Shown: positions 44,790-55,284 of the stretch, in pieces
How the letters are laid out: each line of letters starts with the position of its first letter
Position numbering within the stretch: the first letter of the stretch is position 1
Assembly (NCBI RefSeq): GCF_026212465.1
Contig: NC_080056.1
Coordinates: forward strand, 6,914,517 to 6,978,516
Length of the DNA stretch: 64,000 bases
Direction of reading: 5' to 3'
DNA from: Amaranthus tricolor
Taxonomy: Eukaryota > Streptophyta > Magnoliopsida > Caryophyllales > Amaranthaceae
Translations under genes and position numbers: made by a program
Notes under the pieces: model-generated
Databases searched by the model: none
Told to the model about the DNA's origin: nothing
The model's input: the letters and a program-made list of their open reading frames with translations, nothing else

Positions 44790-45149
44790 GTTTTGTTGAG
44801 TGAATGTTAGTCATAAATTCAAACCTTTGATTTTTTGGTCACACAAATTCAAAGTTTATCTTGCATTCTACAAGGTAGTCAATCCTTGGGTTGCATTATC
44901 AATTACACGAAGGTGGTGAGTGAAGCCATTGGAGGGTAATCCGTCAGCTTGAAAATCAAGAACTGGTTTCTTGAGGCTGGTTCCATGCTGCATTTTGTGT
45001 TCTGATCGTGTCCATTTCATTCCAATCCATAGTCATCATTTTGGGGCAAATTAAGGTGTGCAATCAACCCCTTAATTTGGTGCAGACCTACTGTTTCAGT
45101 TTCCTAATTTTCCCTCATTGTCATATTATCATCAAATTAATTACTCCTA

Positions 45150-45911
45150 ATGAAGGAAGAAGATTATCTGATTAGACCCTGTTTTGAAGAAATCCCATCT
45201 TTAATTATATGTGATATTTTGTCAAGATTACCAACAAAATCATGCTTAAACTGTAAACTTGTATGTAAGGAATGGTATGAGATTATTACAAATTCTAAAT
45301 TTGCTGATTTACACTCTTCTTCTTGTCCCTATTTTCCTATTCTACTTTATGGTAAATTCAATAATGGCGAGAAAAATTTTCTGTTGCTTGATCTTGACAA
45401 ATCTTTAGATGTTGATGAAATGGGTAATCTTGATTTGGGTTGTGATGCAATGATTAGATTCAAGTCTGAATTTATTTCCCCACATCATAAATTGCATGTG
45501 GTGAATGAATGTAATGGAGTAATTTGTTTGGGAATATGGGCACAATGGAACCCTTTAATTGTGTGCAATCTTTTAACTGGTGAGCAGGTGATTGTTGAGC
45601 AATTGTATAAACCATCTTGTTATGTTGACATTTATGGGTTAGGTCAATGCCCGATTTCGAATCAATTTAAGGTTCTTAAGATTTTGAATACAGATGGAAG
45701 TCACAAGTATGTGGCTGAAATACAAACATTGGGTACTAATGAATGGAGAATTGTTGGTGATTCGCCTCAGTTTCACTCGACGAGCAGCGGGGCATTCCTC
45801 GATGGCTGGCTTCATAGATACTCCTATAGAGATAATTGTATATGGGCATTTCATTTTGGGGAGGAAAAGTTTTCTACTTCTATTTTACATGAATTTTACA
45901 TTTACTTCTAA
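45150..45911 (+). CDS. C-terminally truncated F-box/FBA protein with chimeric end
   Basis: A 253-residue open frame. The F-box lies at residues ~11-50 (EEIPSLIICDILSRLPTKSC, CKLVCKEWYEI), followed by most of an F-box-associated beta-propeller-like domain (VICLGIWAQWNPLIVCN, SGAFLDGWLHRYSYRDNCIW). From residue ~242 the sequence switches at 45873/45874 from F-box DNA to inverted helicase intron DNA, adding about 12 foreign residues (STSILHEFYIYF) before a stop. A full-length relative would run about 120 residues further, as the pseudogene at 40084-41154 shows. If expressed it could still bind SKP1 but with an incomplete substrate domain. The start is the first ATG and matches both other copies. 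It may also act only as one strand of a hairpin transcript. Confidence 0.75.
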   Translation: MKEEDYLIRPCFEEIPSLIICDILSRLPTKSCLNCKLVCKEWYEIITNSKFADLHSSSCPYFPILLYGKFNNGEKNFLLLDLDKSLDVDEMGNLDLGCDAMIRFKSEFISPHHKLHVVNECNGVICLGIWAQWNPLIVCNLLTGEQVIVEQLYKPSCYVDIYGLGQCPISNQFKVLKILNTDGSHKYVAEIQTLGTNEWRIVGDSPQFHSTSSGAFLDGWLHRYSYRDNCIWAFHFGEEKFSTSILHEFYIYF

Positions 45912-46256
45912 TTTTACATACAATCCTGGACTTAAGATAAATAAAAAAGTTCATAATTCAAACCTAAAAAAAATTATATTTTAATGAATCAATGAATTGG
46001 GAAATTTAGAATTCAAACAAAAAAAAATTTAAAAAAAAAAACAAATTTAAGAACATGAACATGAAATTAATAACAGGAAAAGAAAAGAAAAAATGGTAAT
46101 TGAATAACATGAAAAGAAAACGAAATCAAAATCAAATTAGGGTTGAAGAACATAAAAAGACAAGAAAAAATTAAGTGACAAACATGAAAGATCAATCAGC
46201 CACACCAGAAGTGAAGAGGTTGAAAGATTAAGCAAGAGGAGGAACACAAGCAAGGC
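45874..46256 (-). repeat. DEAH1 intron 2 segment, minus-strand copy
   Basis: Read on the minus strand this is the downstream continuation of the intron that follows helicase exon 2 at 48627. It matches the start of the window through tagaagtag. The switch to F-box DNA at 45873 is the rearrangement breakpoint. Confidence 0.8.
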
Positions 46257-46310
46257 AGAAAGATAGAGTGAATGAATGTGAAGAACACAAGCAGCGGGTT
46301 TTGTTTTTTT

Positions 46311-46324
46311 GGGGGGGGGGGGGG
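46311..46324. repeat. G14 homopolymer
   Basis: A run of 14 G directly after T7. It is unusual in this AT-rich locus and lies in the right-arm block that has no left partner. Confidence 0.95.
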
Positions 46325-46560
46325 AGGGAGAAGGAAGAAGGATGATTGAAATTAGGGGTTTTAAGGGTTTTTGTGGGCTGAAGCAGGTTCAGGCCCAAAT
46401 AATACGTTACAAGGTCTTTCAAATAGAATCGTTAGGATCATTCAAGAATCGCAATTCTACACACACGATCCTGATCAATTCTACCACTGATTCTACCTGA
46501 TTCCAATCTGTAAACGATCCTAGTCGTTGGCTCAGATCTGGGTCGTAGAATCATAAAATT

Positions 46561-47669
46561 TAGGGGTGTCAAACAGGTCGGGTTGGATCGTTTTTAGGTT
46601 CGGGTCATATATAAATGGGTCAGTAGATCCTTGACCTGAACCTGACCCATTTAATTAAATGGGTCAAAAATTGAAACCCCGACCTGATCTGTAGCAGGTC
46701 GGGTCAACCTGATAATAACCCATTTAACCTGCTAATTTTTTTTTTCAGGTCATTGAGCCCATATATTTCAGGTCATTTGACCCATTTGACCCATTGGACC
46801 CATATATTATAAAAACTAATTCATGGCTAACACTGTAAAACATACTTGCATCCATTAATAGAGTTGATAATTTTTCTAAGAATAATTGAACACTGTAAAA
46901 GAACTCTAAAACATACTGTAAAATATGACAAAAACACTGTAAAATAACATACTTGCATCCATTAATGGAGTTGAAAATCGAACACAGTACAAGCTTCATA
47001 AAGAAAGATTCCAGATCTCAATCCAAACACCATTTTAGTGAAGAATAATCGAACACAGTACAAGCATTTTTATTAAGTTTTTTGAAATCAAAAAAATCGA
47101 AAACATTCCAAATCAGAAAAAATCGATCAAAAAAATAATCAGAAAAATGGGAAAACAAAGAAATAATTCTTACCTTGGTGCCGCAGAGAAGAGGAAGGAG
47201 AAGGCGCACAGTCACACTGAGAAGAAGTTGCCGCAAAGAAGAGGAAGGAAAAGGGCGAAGGCGCAGTCGCACTGTCACACAGAGACTGGAGTGGAAAGGA
47301 ATTGAGGAAGGCGCCGTTTCAAACTTTCAATGGGTTTATGATTATTTTATGTTTTTAGGGTTTATGATATACCACTTGGGCCTTGGCACTTATCCAGTTA
47401 TCCTAGTTATCTTTATTTTTTTATGACTTTTTAAAAAATTTTCAATGGGTTAATATGGGTCGACCTGACCTGATTGACCAATTTAATAAATGGGTTAAAT
47501 AGGTTTTTTTCGGGTTTAAATATTCAACCTGAACCTAACCCATTAAATAAACAGATCAGGTCGGGTTGACCCATTTAATTAATTGGGTCAAAAATCTAAA
47601 CCCAAACCCGCTAATTTCGGGTCGGTTTCTGATCAGGTTAGCAGATCGGGTCAGCTTTTACCAGCCCTA
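46561..47669. mobile_element. Non-autonomous hAT element, 1109 bp, with gggtcaggtcgggt arrays
   Basis: The ends TAGGGGTGTCAAACAGG and ACCAGCCCTA are imperfect inverted repeats. The 8-bp duplication ATAAAATT is perfect (46553-46560 and 47670-47677). Both subterminal zones (46575-46800 and 47450-47655) are dense in gacccattt/aaatgggtc and gggtcaggtcggg words. The middle has no transposase, only weak open frames. It inserted in helicase intron 2 on the minus-strand copy. Confidence 0.92.
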
Positions 47670-48115
47670 ATAAAATTCTATGATCCAGATTGCGATTTTA
47701 ACAACCATGAACATATGTGAAATTGTTTAGTTGGAAATAAAATAGTATGAGCAACATTAAGGGTAATCCACTTCACACAAGATCAAAAAAGTTCTTTATT
47801 AATCCCTCTTTATAGCTTTCAATTGTGGTTCATCTTTTCTTAATTCAACATAATCTCAAATAGTAAAGTTCTCTATAGTTCTTATTATAATTAAAATGTT
47901 GCAATCCAATAATTTCACATTGTAACAAATTTAAATCCAGTGACAAGTATGTTGAATGACCCAATACATTAGGGTCAAGACTAGATCAAGTAATTTAAAA
48001 AATTTTGAAGAAAAAGGGTCTATAAATCATGGTTGATTGAAACACATAACCCAAAATTCACAAGAATACCAAAACTGATAACATAATAATGACTCCAACA
48101 TAATAATTTAAAATC

Positions 48116-48612
48116 TGTTAAATTAGGCTGAACTTATTGTGAATGCCAGCATATTAACGGGGGACACAAGTGCACACACTTCATATGCCAAGGAGATATA
48201 TACCATCCCAAAACCATATGGCAATGGGAAGAAAGTCTCTAATAGCTTATAAAGCGTGCACACAATTTTCAATTTATCGATGTGGGATAACTCATCCCAA
48301 CACCCACCCTCACATACGAACCCCCGTCAAGTTCGCATGTGGGAGTAATCAATTAGGATAGGAACGCCATTCTTTTCGACCCTACCATTTTTAATTTGTT
48401 CATCGAACCATTGGCTCTGATACCATGTTAAATTAGGCTGGACTTATTGTGAATGCCAGCATATTAACGGGGGACACAAGTGCACACACTTCATATGCCA
48501 AGGAGATATATACCATCCCAAAACCATATGGCAATGGAAAGAAAATCTCTAATAGCTTATAAAGCGTGCACACAATTTTCAATTTATCGATGTGGAATAA
48601 CTCATCCCAACA
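48116..48612 (-). mobile_element. Complete TRIM retrotransposon (two 187-bp LTRs)
   Basis: LTRs at 48116-48302 and 48426-48612 have equal length and differ at only a few positions. On the minus strand each starts TGTTGGGATGAG and ends TTTAACA. A perfect primer binding site TGGTATCAGAGC (48414-48425) abuts the 5' LTR and a purine tract gtgagggtggg abuts the 3' LTR. The 5-bp duplication AAATC flanks the unit (48111-48115 and 48613-48617). There are only 123 bases between the LTRs and no coding capacity: a terminal-repeat retrotransposon in miniature. It lies just inside helicase intron 2, about 9 bases after the exon 2 donor. Confidence 0.95.
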
Positions 48613-48626
48613 AAATCAAAACATAC

Positions 48627-48957
48627 ATTAACTCCAGCATTTTTACGAGGAAGGCGAGCATAAATCTCTTCTGCAAAAGCACGTGTTTCAGTAGACGATG
48701 ATAGCCCAAACTCCACAAGTTTTCCCACAACATCTCCAGAGGAAGAAGCTTGATTAGCTATACAAAATAATCAATCAAATTATATATTCGCATAAAAATT
48801 TCCAATCAATTTATACCTAAAAAAGGGTAAAATGATAATTGATAATTCAATACTCACAGAAACCAATAATGTATTGGACAACAGTAGGTTGAGAGTAGCC
48901 CAAAAGAGACATCAATTTGTGGGAGACCCATGATTTTAATTTGGCTTCACTACCCAT
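48627..48957 (-). CDS. DEAH1: DEAH1 helicase exons 1 and 2 (N-terminal 77 residues), inverted
   Basis: Exon 1 is 48957-48858, starting MGSEAKLKSWVSHKLM and ending with donor tct|gtgagt in phase 1. Exon 2 is 48757-48627, giving GKLVEFGLSSSTETRAFAEE and ending LPRKNAGVN before donor gtatgt in phase 0. This is the PWI-like/N-terminal region of plant DEAH1 proteins. The phase-0 end of exon 2 joins the phase-0 start of the exon at 1268 (LYQKQEREAAML), exactly as in the family. The two exons are therefore the missing start of the gene in region 1, placed 26 kb beyond its 3' end on the opposite strand. They are either a duplicated copy of a start that lies left of the window, or the only start of a gene broken by inversion. 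Both splice donors and the reading frame are intact. Confidence 0.92.
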
Positions 48958-49440
48958 TGTTGCATCAATTCAAGCTGCATATATATTTTAAAATTCTTTC
49001 TATCAAAACGAATCTAACATGATCTCACATGAATATATTTTAATTTCCATATATACTTCAAAAACCAAATTTTAATCTCTCTGGGATAAACTTATGAACA
49101 AACAAAAAGAACGGAGGGAGTACCTGAAATTTAATTGAAGGTGGGTTGGTATGGTGTATCACGGTGGCCTCGTTAGGCCTGATAGCTTGACTTCACGGCA
49201 GCAAGTGCAGGCAGCAGCAGCAGTGATGGCCTTCAGGCGTTGCGATTTGCGAATTGTGAACAGCAGACTGCGTCAAAGACTCACAGGTCACAGCGAACTA
49301 CCAGTGAGGGGTGGCGACTGGCGAGAGATTCCGGCGATGGTTGGTGGTGATGCGGTAGGGCCGTGAGGGTCGTTCGCCGTCCGGTCGTGGGTGGGATGGA
49401 TAAGTGGGTTTTAGGGTTGCTTATGAATTCTAAACAGCAG
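48958..49440 (-). promoter_or_regulatory. DEAH1: 5'UTR (with intron) and promoter side of the inverted DEAH1 start
   Basis: On the minus strand a leader exon appears to end at 49124 (aaatttcag|gtactc), followed by an intron to 48975 (tatatatgcag) and a short second leader exon 48974-48958 before the ATG. The region 49150-49440 is rich in C, G and CpG, unlike the surrounding DNA, as is common for leaders of housekeeping genes. The leader intron begins with ctccctccgttc, the end of a Stowaway-type repeat. The transcription start is not fixed by the sequence. Confidence 0.55.
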
Positions 49441-49974
49441 CAAATAGAATAAATTTTTAATTTTTTTTTCATAAAAAGTGCCTAGAGCACGTGTCCCAGG
49501 CCCCTACTTAAACTAACGGACGGGTTTATATAAGCAGTTTATTATTAGTAAAAAAAACTCAAAAAAAAATGAAATTTAAATTTACACATGTGAAGAAAGC
49601 AGCTTTTTTTAAAAAAATAGTTTGAGGCGACACAATTGAAATTGTGACACGGTGAAACGTCCTTAATAAAGAATTTATGAACTCCAATACATGTCTTCAA
49701 CCAAATCATAAAACGCACATTTTAAAACTTAAAATATTAATTTTAATACTTAAAAGTTTAAATCCAAAATAACGTTGAAATTTGTCTTTCTAAGCCTTTG
49801 TTTGGTCTTTTAAATCTTAAAATTGAAAATTTATTTCAAAAAATAATAATACCAAATCTATAATCTATCTATCTATAACTATTATTAAAACAAAACATTG
49901 TTAACAACATCACTATTTAAAATTGCTTACATGTCACAACCTCAACGAAAATTTTCTCTCCAACACTCAATGAT
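49441..49974. other. Upstream region of the inverted DEAH1 start
   Basis: AT-rich DNA with no coding signal or clear repeat. A promoter for the minus-strand exons would be expected here. Confidence 0.4.
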
Positions 49975-50103
49975 TAGGGGTGTGCAAAAAAATCCGATCC
50001 GAATTACCTGGTATCCGATTTTTAAAATCGGATAATACGGATCGGGTACCGAATCCAAATCCGAGTCACATATTTTTGAAAACCGGGTATTCGGTATCCC
50101 GTT

Positions 50104-50134
<31 letters not shown>

Positions 50135-50648
50135 TTTTATTATTACTACTTTTCATAAATAAAATAGTAATGGTATTTATATTACTTTTTCATAAATAAA
50201 ATAGTAATGGTATTTATTAAGTTAACCTTGGGTTGAATCTTCATATAATTTTTCTCCGCAGATGTAATTTTTTTATATAATTGTTCTTACTTAAGCCAAT
50301 GTGTAATAATATTATTATTTAATTTTCTTAATTTGTCTTTTATGATTAATTTAGCTAAATATTTTTAAAGAGTTAGTATTTGAATTTTATATAAAAAAAT
50401 ATTTTAAATAAAAATAGAGATGAAAACGCATGGTTGAACGAAAAAAAGACAAAAAAAAAAAAAAAAAAAAAAAACATTGTAAGAAAACCGGGTATCCGGT
50501 TTCCAACCCGGTTTAAATCGGATACCTGGATTCCGGGTATTCAGTTTAAATCGGGTCGGAACCGGATCACAATTTTAGGTATCCAAAAAAGCGGGTACCC
50601 GGATTTCCGGATCCGGGTCGACCCGGTATCCGGTTTTGAACACCTCTA
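49975..50648. mobile_element. Complete non-autonomous hAT element, 674 bp
   Basis: Ends TAGGGGTGTGCAAAA and TTTTGAACACCTCTA are inverted. The flanks tcaatgat (49967-49974) and tcaataat (50649-50656) are an 8-bp duplication with one change; the left-arm copy keeps the unchanged form. Subterminal words such as cggatacccgg, gggtacccgg and ccggatccggg are repeated at both ends. There is a (TTTA)n tract at 50104-50137 and no transposase. Confidence 0.92.
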
Positions 50649-51270
50649 TCAATAATGATGTCATTGGTTTTTTTTGACTACTTTTTTTTTTATCTTTGAC
50701 TTTATCACTCACATCATTTAATGTATTAGAAACCATATATATTATTTAGTTTTTTTAATTTTTATAAAATCTTTTTTAATTTATTTACTAAATGAGTATT
50801 ATTAATGTATTGGATATTCTGAGATAGTTAAAACATAATATACTTTTGTTAGGAATTTTTGTTATCTATACAATTGGTTACTTAAATGCAATGCTTTATT
50901 CTAATATGATTCAGATTGTGACTATTTTTATGTAAGTCAAATATATTTTCCATGGCAAAAACTATTTTTTTTGTTTAAAATTTTATAAAATAACTTTACA
51001 TATTTTTGTGCTAAATTTGGTTTTGAAATGTGTCGTTAATGGTCGTAATACATTTATATAAATTAATGTAATTTATGTCGATAAATTTAATAAAACTGTG
51101 CATCGCACGGGCATTATCTAGTTTTAAAATTAAAACTAAATCGACTTAAGTCTTCAACTTGGTTTTAAAGTTTTACATTTGGCTATTTAAGTTTTTAAAT
51201 TTGATCTTTTAATTCTTAAATTTAATATAAAAGTATAAAAAAAATCATGTTTTTTGTTCTTTTATTTTTC

Positions 51271-51308
<38 letters not shown>

Positions 51309-52914
51309 ATTAAATTTATTTTTTTGCAAATTAGCTTTTATAAACCTGATAATCCGAATCAACACCTCTATCCATAAGTAGTCATCAAGCTTTATAGACC
51401 AATCTTTTCTCGATGTAGCAATGATCGTTTCAAGAATGTTTTTTATCTCTTGGCTACTTATTTCGACCTAACTACTTGTTTGTGCGTGATACACTGATAC
51501 CCAAGCCAACTTTATGGTGGGAAATATACTTCAACAAATCTTCAAACCTCTTCTCGATGTAACAATTTAATTTGATTTTTTATATATAGGTTATTTCGAG
51601 TTGAGTCCATCGTGTTAGATTTAGACAACTTTAAATGGAATAATTCATGAACAATCAAAATGTTTTGTTTTTTCTTTATTTAACTTCAAAAAAATTCTTG
51701 TAGGAAGCTTATGTTAACATTAGTTTTCAAAAATTACTCCAAAAGAGCTTATTTAATGTTAATTCTATTTATTTCTTCTGATCACTATTTTCAAGTTTTT
51801 ATCAATAAATTTCTAGTTTAGTTCAGTAAATTTGTTGTATTATTTTATTATTGTTTCAAACTTATTATTCTGTTTATTTTTACTATTTTTCTTAATTTAA
51901 TTATCTTCATAGAGTACTAGAAATATTTCATAAGCATACAAATCTGAATTACATTGAATAAGATTTTGATTAATATATCCCATCAAATAATTTAAAAGTT
52001 TCATCATTGACGTACATTAGTGAATAGTGATCATACATGTAGAGTTTAACAAACAAGTAATAGCGGATAACTGATAGCTTGATAGCCGATAGTTGATTGA
52101 AGAGACAAAGATTAATTGTGCATTGGATAGCATGAAAAACAGAAATGCAACAACTATTTAAAACCACAGAAAGTATTAAACAACCGATTATATCAACTAG
52201 TTTGTCCAATTAATTTTAAACCAACTAATAGTAACAACTTATTCAAAAATAGCTGATTCATAAAAATAAATTAATATTACCAAATTGTTTAACCGTCCAA
52301 CAATTTCTTTTACCAAAATAAATTAATACTTTCTAATAAGCTATTTAACCAAACCACGCCAACAAAGAAATTAGAATATTTGGTACATTTCATCTAGAAT
52401 TTTAAATTTTTTTGCAAAAAAAAATTGTATTCAAAAAATTCATTAGTATGACCTTAGTCCTCACGCCTCAGCTCATATATTTGATTTGAGTCTCATCTTC
52501 ACCTTTCAATTTCTTTTCCCACACTCTATCCTTCTCTCTCTTCTTTCTCACACTTCTACTTTAATCAAAACTCTCAATTTTCCGGCTATATTATTCCTTC
52601 AGGTACGTTTCGTTTTTCGGTTTCATCAATTTCAGCTTAAATTATTCATGAGATTTCCAGAAATTCAGTTTCAGTATTTTCTAAATGAATTTAAACTTCT
52701 TATAATTGCAGGCTTACTTTGTTTGAATTGAGACTTTTTTTTTTGGTGAATTATATGTATTTTTGAAATTGAATTCGTTTTTGTGTAACAAGTTTAGGTT
52801 GTTACAAGAGGAGCAATTAAGGCAACGAGTAGACGCTTTTGCCATTTGTTTGGGAATAAAATATAATTCCACTTTAATATGGGTCAAACTCATAATTAAA
52901 ATAAGTCCAATAAG
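50303..52914. repeat. Right outer arm of giant palindrome
   Basis: Reverse complement of 42120-43137 and then of 37845-39406. The join at about 51343 lacks the 2.7 kb block present in the left arm and cuts through the hAT MITE seen whole at 39388-39572. It carries the TTA microsatellite (51276-51306) and the captured 5' leader (52470-52730, plus strand, with leader end ccttcag|gtacgt). Confidence 0.93.
52470..52730 (+). other. Captured promoter/5'UTR-like segment, right outer arm
   Basis: Mirror copy of 38026-38290: TATA-like catatatttg, CT-rich leader, and splice donor cag|gtacgt, with a possible acceptor attgcag at about 52710. No recognisable coding exon follows. Confidence 0.45.
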
Positions 52915-53157
52915 CGTGTACCAAAAAAATAATATAAATAAAAATTTCAAATCAATCGATAAAGAATTGAATAAGAAAGATACTAGCTTGATATCTAATC
53001 GAAAACTAGTGGGGTATAACTCGAAAACTTAATATGTAACCAAAAATGAATCAACCCAAATAGCATAAATAAATGGTAAACCGACTTACTCTGAACTCGT
53101 CTGCTTAGATTTATTTTTCTTATTCTATCATTATTTTTAGTGCACAACATTAAATTT
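52915..53157. other. Unassigned intergenic DNA
   Basis: AT-rich sequence just outside the palindrome. I see no gene or repeat. Confidence 0.4.
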
Positions 53158-53593
53158 AGGAAAAATTACCTAGAACAATCCAACTTTTCATGATTTTCCT
53201 ATAATAATCTCACCTATTAATTAACCATGAATAATACGAACTTTAGAGGATATTTGCCTAGAGTAAACTAAAGTAATCTGATGACCTGCAATAACAGGTA
53301 ATTCACCAAAAAAGTAAGCTGAAAATTAATTTAATATTAGAGAAAAATTTTGAAAATTTACATAAAAAATTTTGAATATTAAAAAATATCAAAAAAAAAT
53401 TTTAACATTTTTTTTCAACATTTTATTTTAAGTTATCTTTTTTTAATTAAAACTTAATACAACAAGTCATCCGATTACCGGGTCTACTCTAGGAAAATAT
53501 CCTCAAAGTTGTGATTATTAATGGTTTATCAATAAGTGGGATTATTATAGAAAAATCATGAAAATGTTGAATTATTATAGATAATTTTTCCTT
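53158..53593. mobile_element. MITE with ~105-bp terminal inverted repeats
   Basis: The left end, aggaaaaattacctagaac, and the right end, tagataatttttcctt, begin inverted copies of about 105 bases that share cttttcatgattttcc and gaggatatt words. The interior is only about 220 bases and non-coding. It is likely a foldback or Mutator-type MITE. A target duplication was not clear. Confidence 0.8.
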
Positions 53594-54280
53594 AAGTGGA
53601 TATCCATTATATATCTAGCCAAGTTAGTCTCTTGTTGAACCTTCAAAATTTTTTAACTAAGACAAGGTTAAGAGCATCTAATTTAATCATATATCCACAA
53701 TTGAACAAAACTACACTAACTCACCTTAGACACCCTTCTCCATGCTCTATACACACATTTCTCCATGCATCACCAAACAAGCCATACACATCACTTGACC
53801 ATGAAAAATTAAGCGAAAAATTCCCCAAAATTAGATCCTTGTAACTTGACATACACGGATCAAACATCCTAAAATAACAAATCAATAACAATTTCTTAAC
53901 CTTAATAACATTAATGAGTCCCACCAATAAGCAGAGTTTATGAGGTCGGATAACCTTTGCTAGTAATAACAAAAATCCAATAATTTTAAATGGCTCCTAC
54001 CTATAAGCTAAGTTTATGAGTCGGATAACTTTATTAGTGATAACAAAAATTATTAACAAAAGCAATACACAAAATTAAATGTCATGAAAAAACACCTAAC
54101 AATTCCAAACAGATTTAGTTATACTTAGTTTGAGCATCTCATAGCCTCCCCATGACTTCAATCCACATCAACAGATGAAAGAAACTTGCCTTGTTAGTAA
54201 ATCATCTTGGTAAACTTCAAGCATTGAACCTAGAGTCCTTGCAAGCTCGACCACATAATAGTATATCTTCATAGAACTAA

Positions 54281-54593
54281 CGGCTTGTTTGGTTAGTGGT
54301 ATTAAATAGTTGTAATAGAAATGATTTATAATGTAAAATTTCATCAAAAGTTCCATATCATTCCCATGGTAATAAAACTTTGATCTCAAAAAATTTTTTT
54401 GTTTACAAATTTCCATTACCACCTAATACCACCTCTCCCAATGGTATGCATTGGAATGAATTTTAAGAAGATAATGAGATGATTGAAGTTGGACAAGCAT
54501 GGTCATCAAGGTAGTCAAGATATTTTTCAACCAAAATTACACTAGTTTTTCATTTTCATTACCATCGTTTATTACTACCTACCAAACAGACCG
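54281..54593. mobile_element. Tourist-like (PIF/Harbinger) MITE
   Basis: Ends CGGCTTGTTTGGTTAGTGGT and the inverse of CTACCAAACAGACCG match with few changes, and the flanking trinucleotide is TAA on both sides (54278-54280 and 54594-54596). It is about 313 bp and non-coding. Confidence 0.75.
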
Positions 54594-54596
54594 TAA

Positions 54597-55284
<688 letters not shown>

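Larger units (their letters stand above)
44790..46256. repeat. Right inner arm of giant palindrome
   Basis: Reverse complement of 43138-44606 over its full length (1467 versus 1469 bases), with sparse differences. It holds the F-box start region, the F-box ORF, and the helicase intron 2 segment. Confidence 0.95.

Noticed and set aside
48170..48701. Two similar 60-73 residue proteins (MHTLHMPRR...)
   Set aside because: They are frames within the two TRIM LTRs, which are non-coding.
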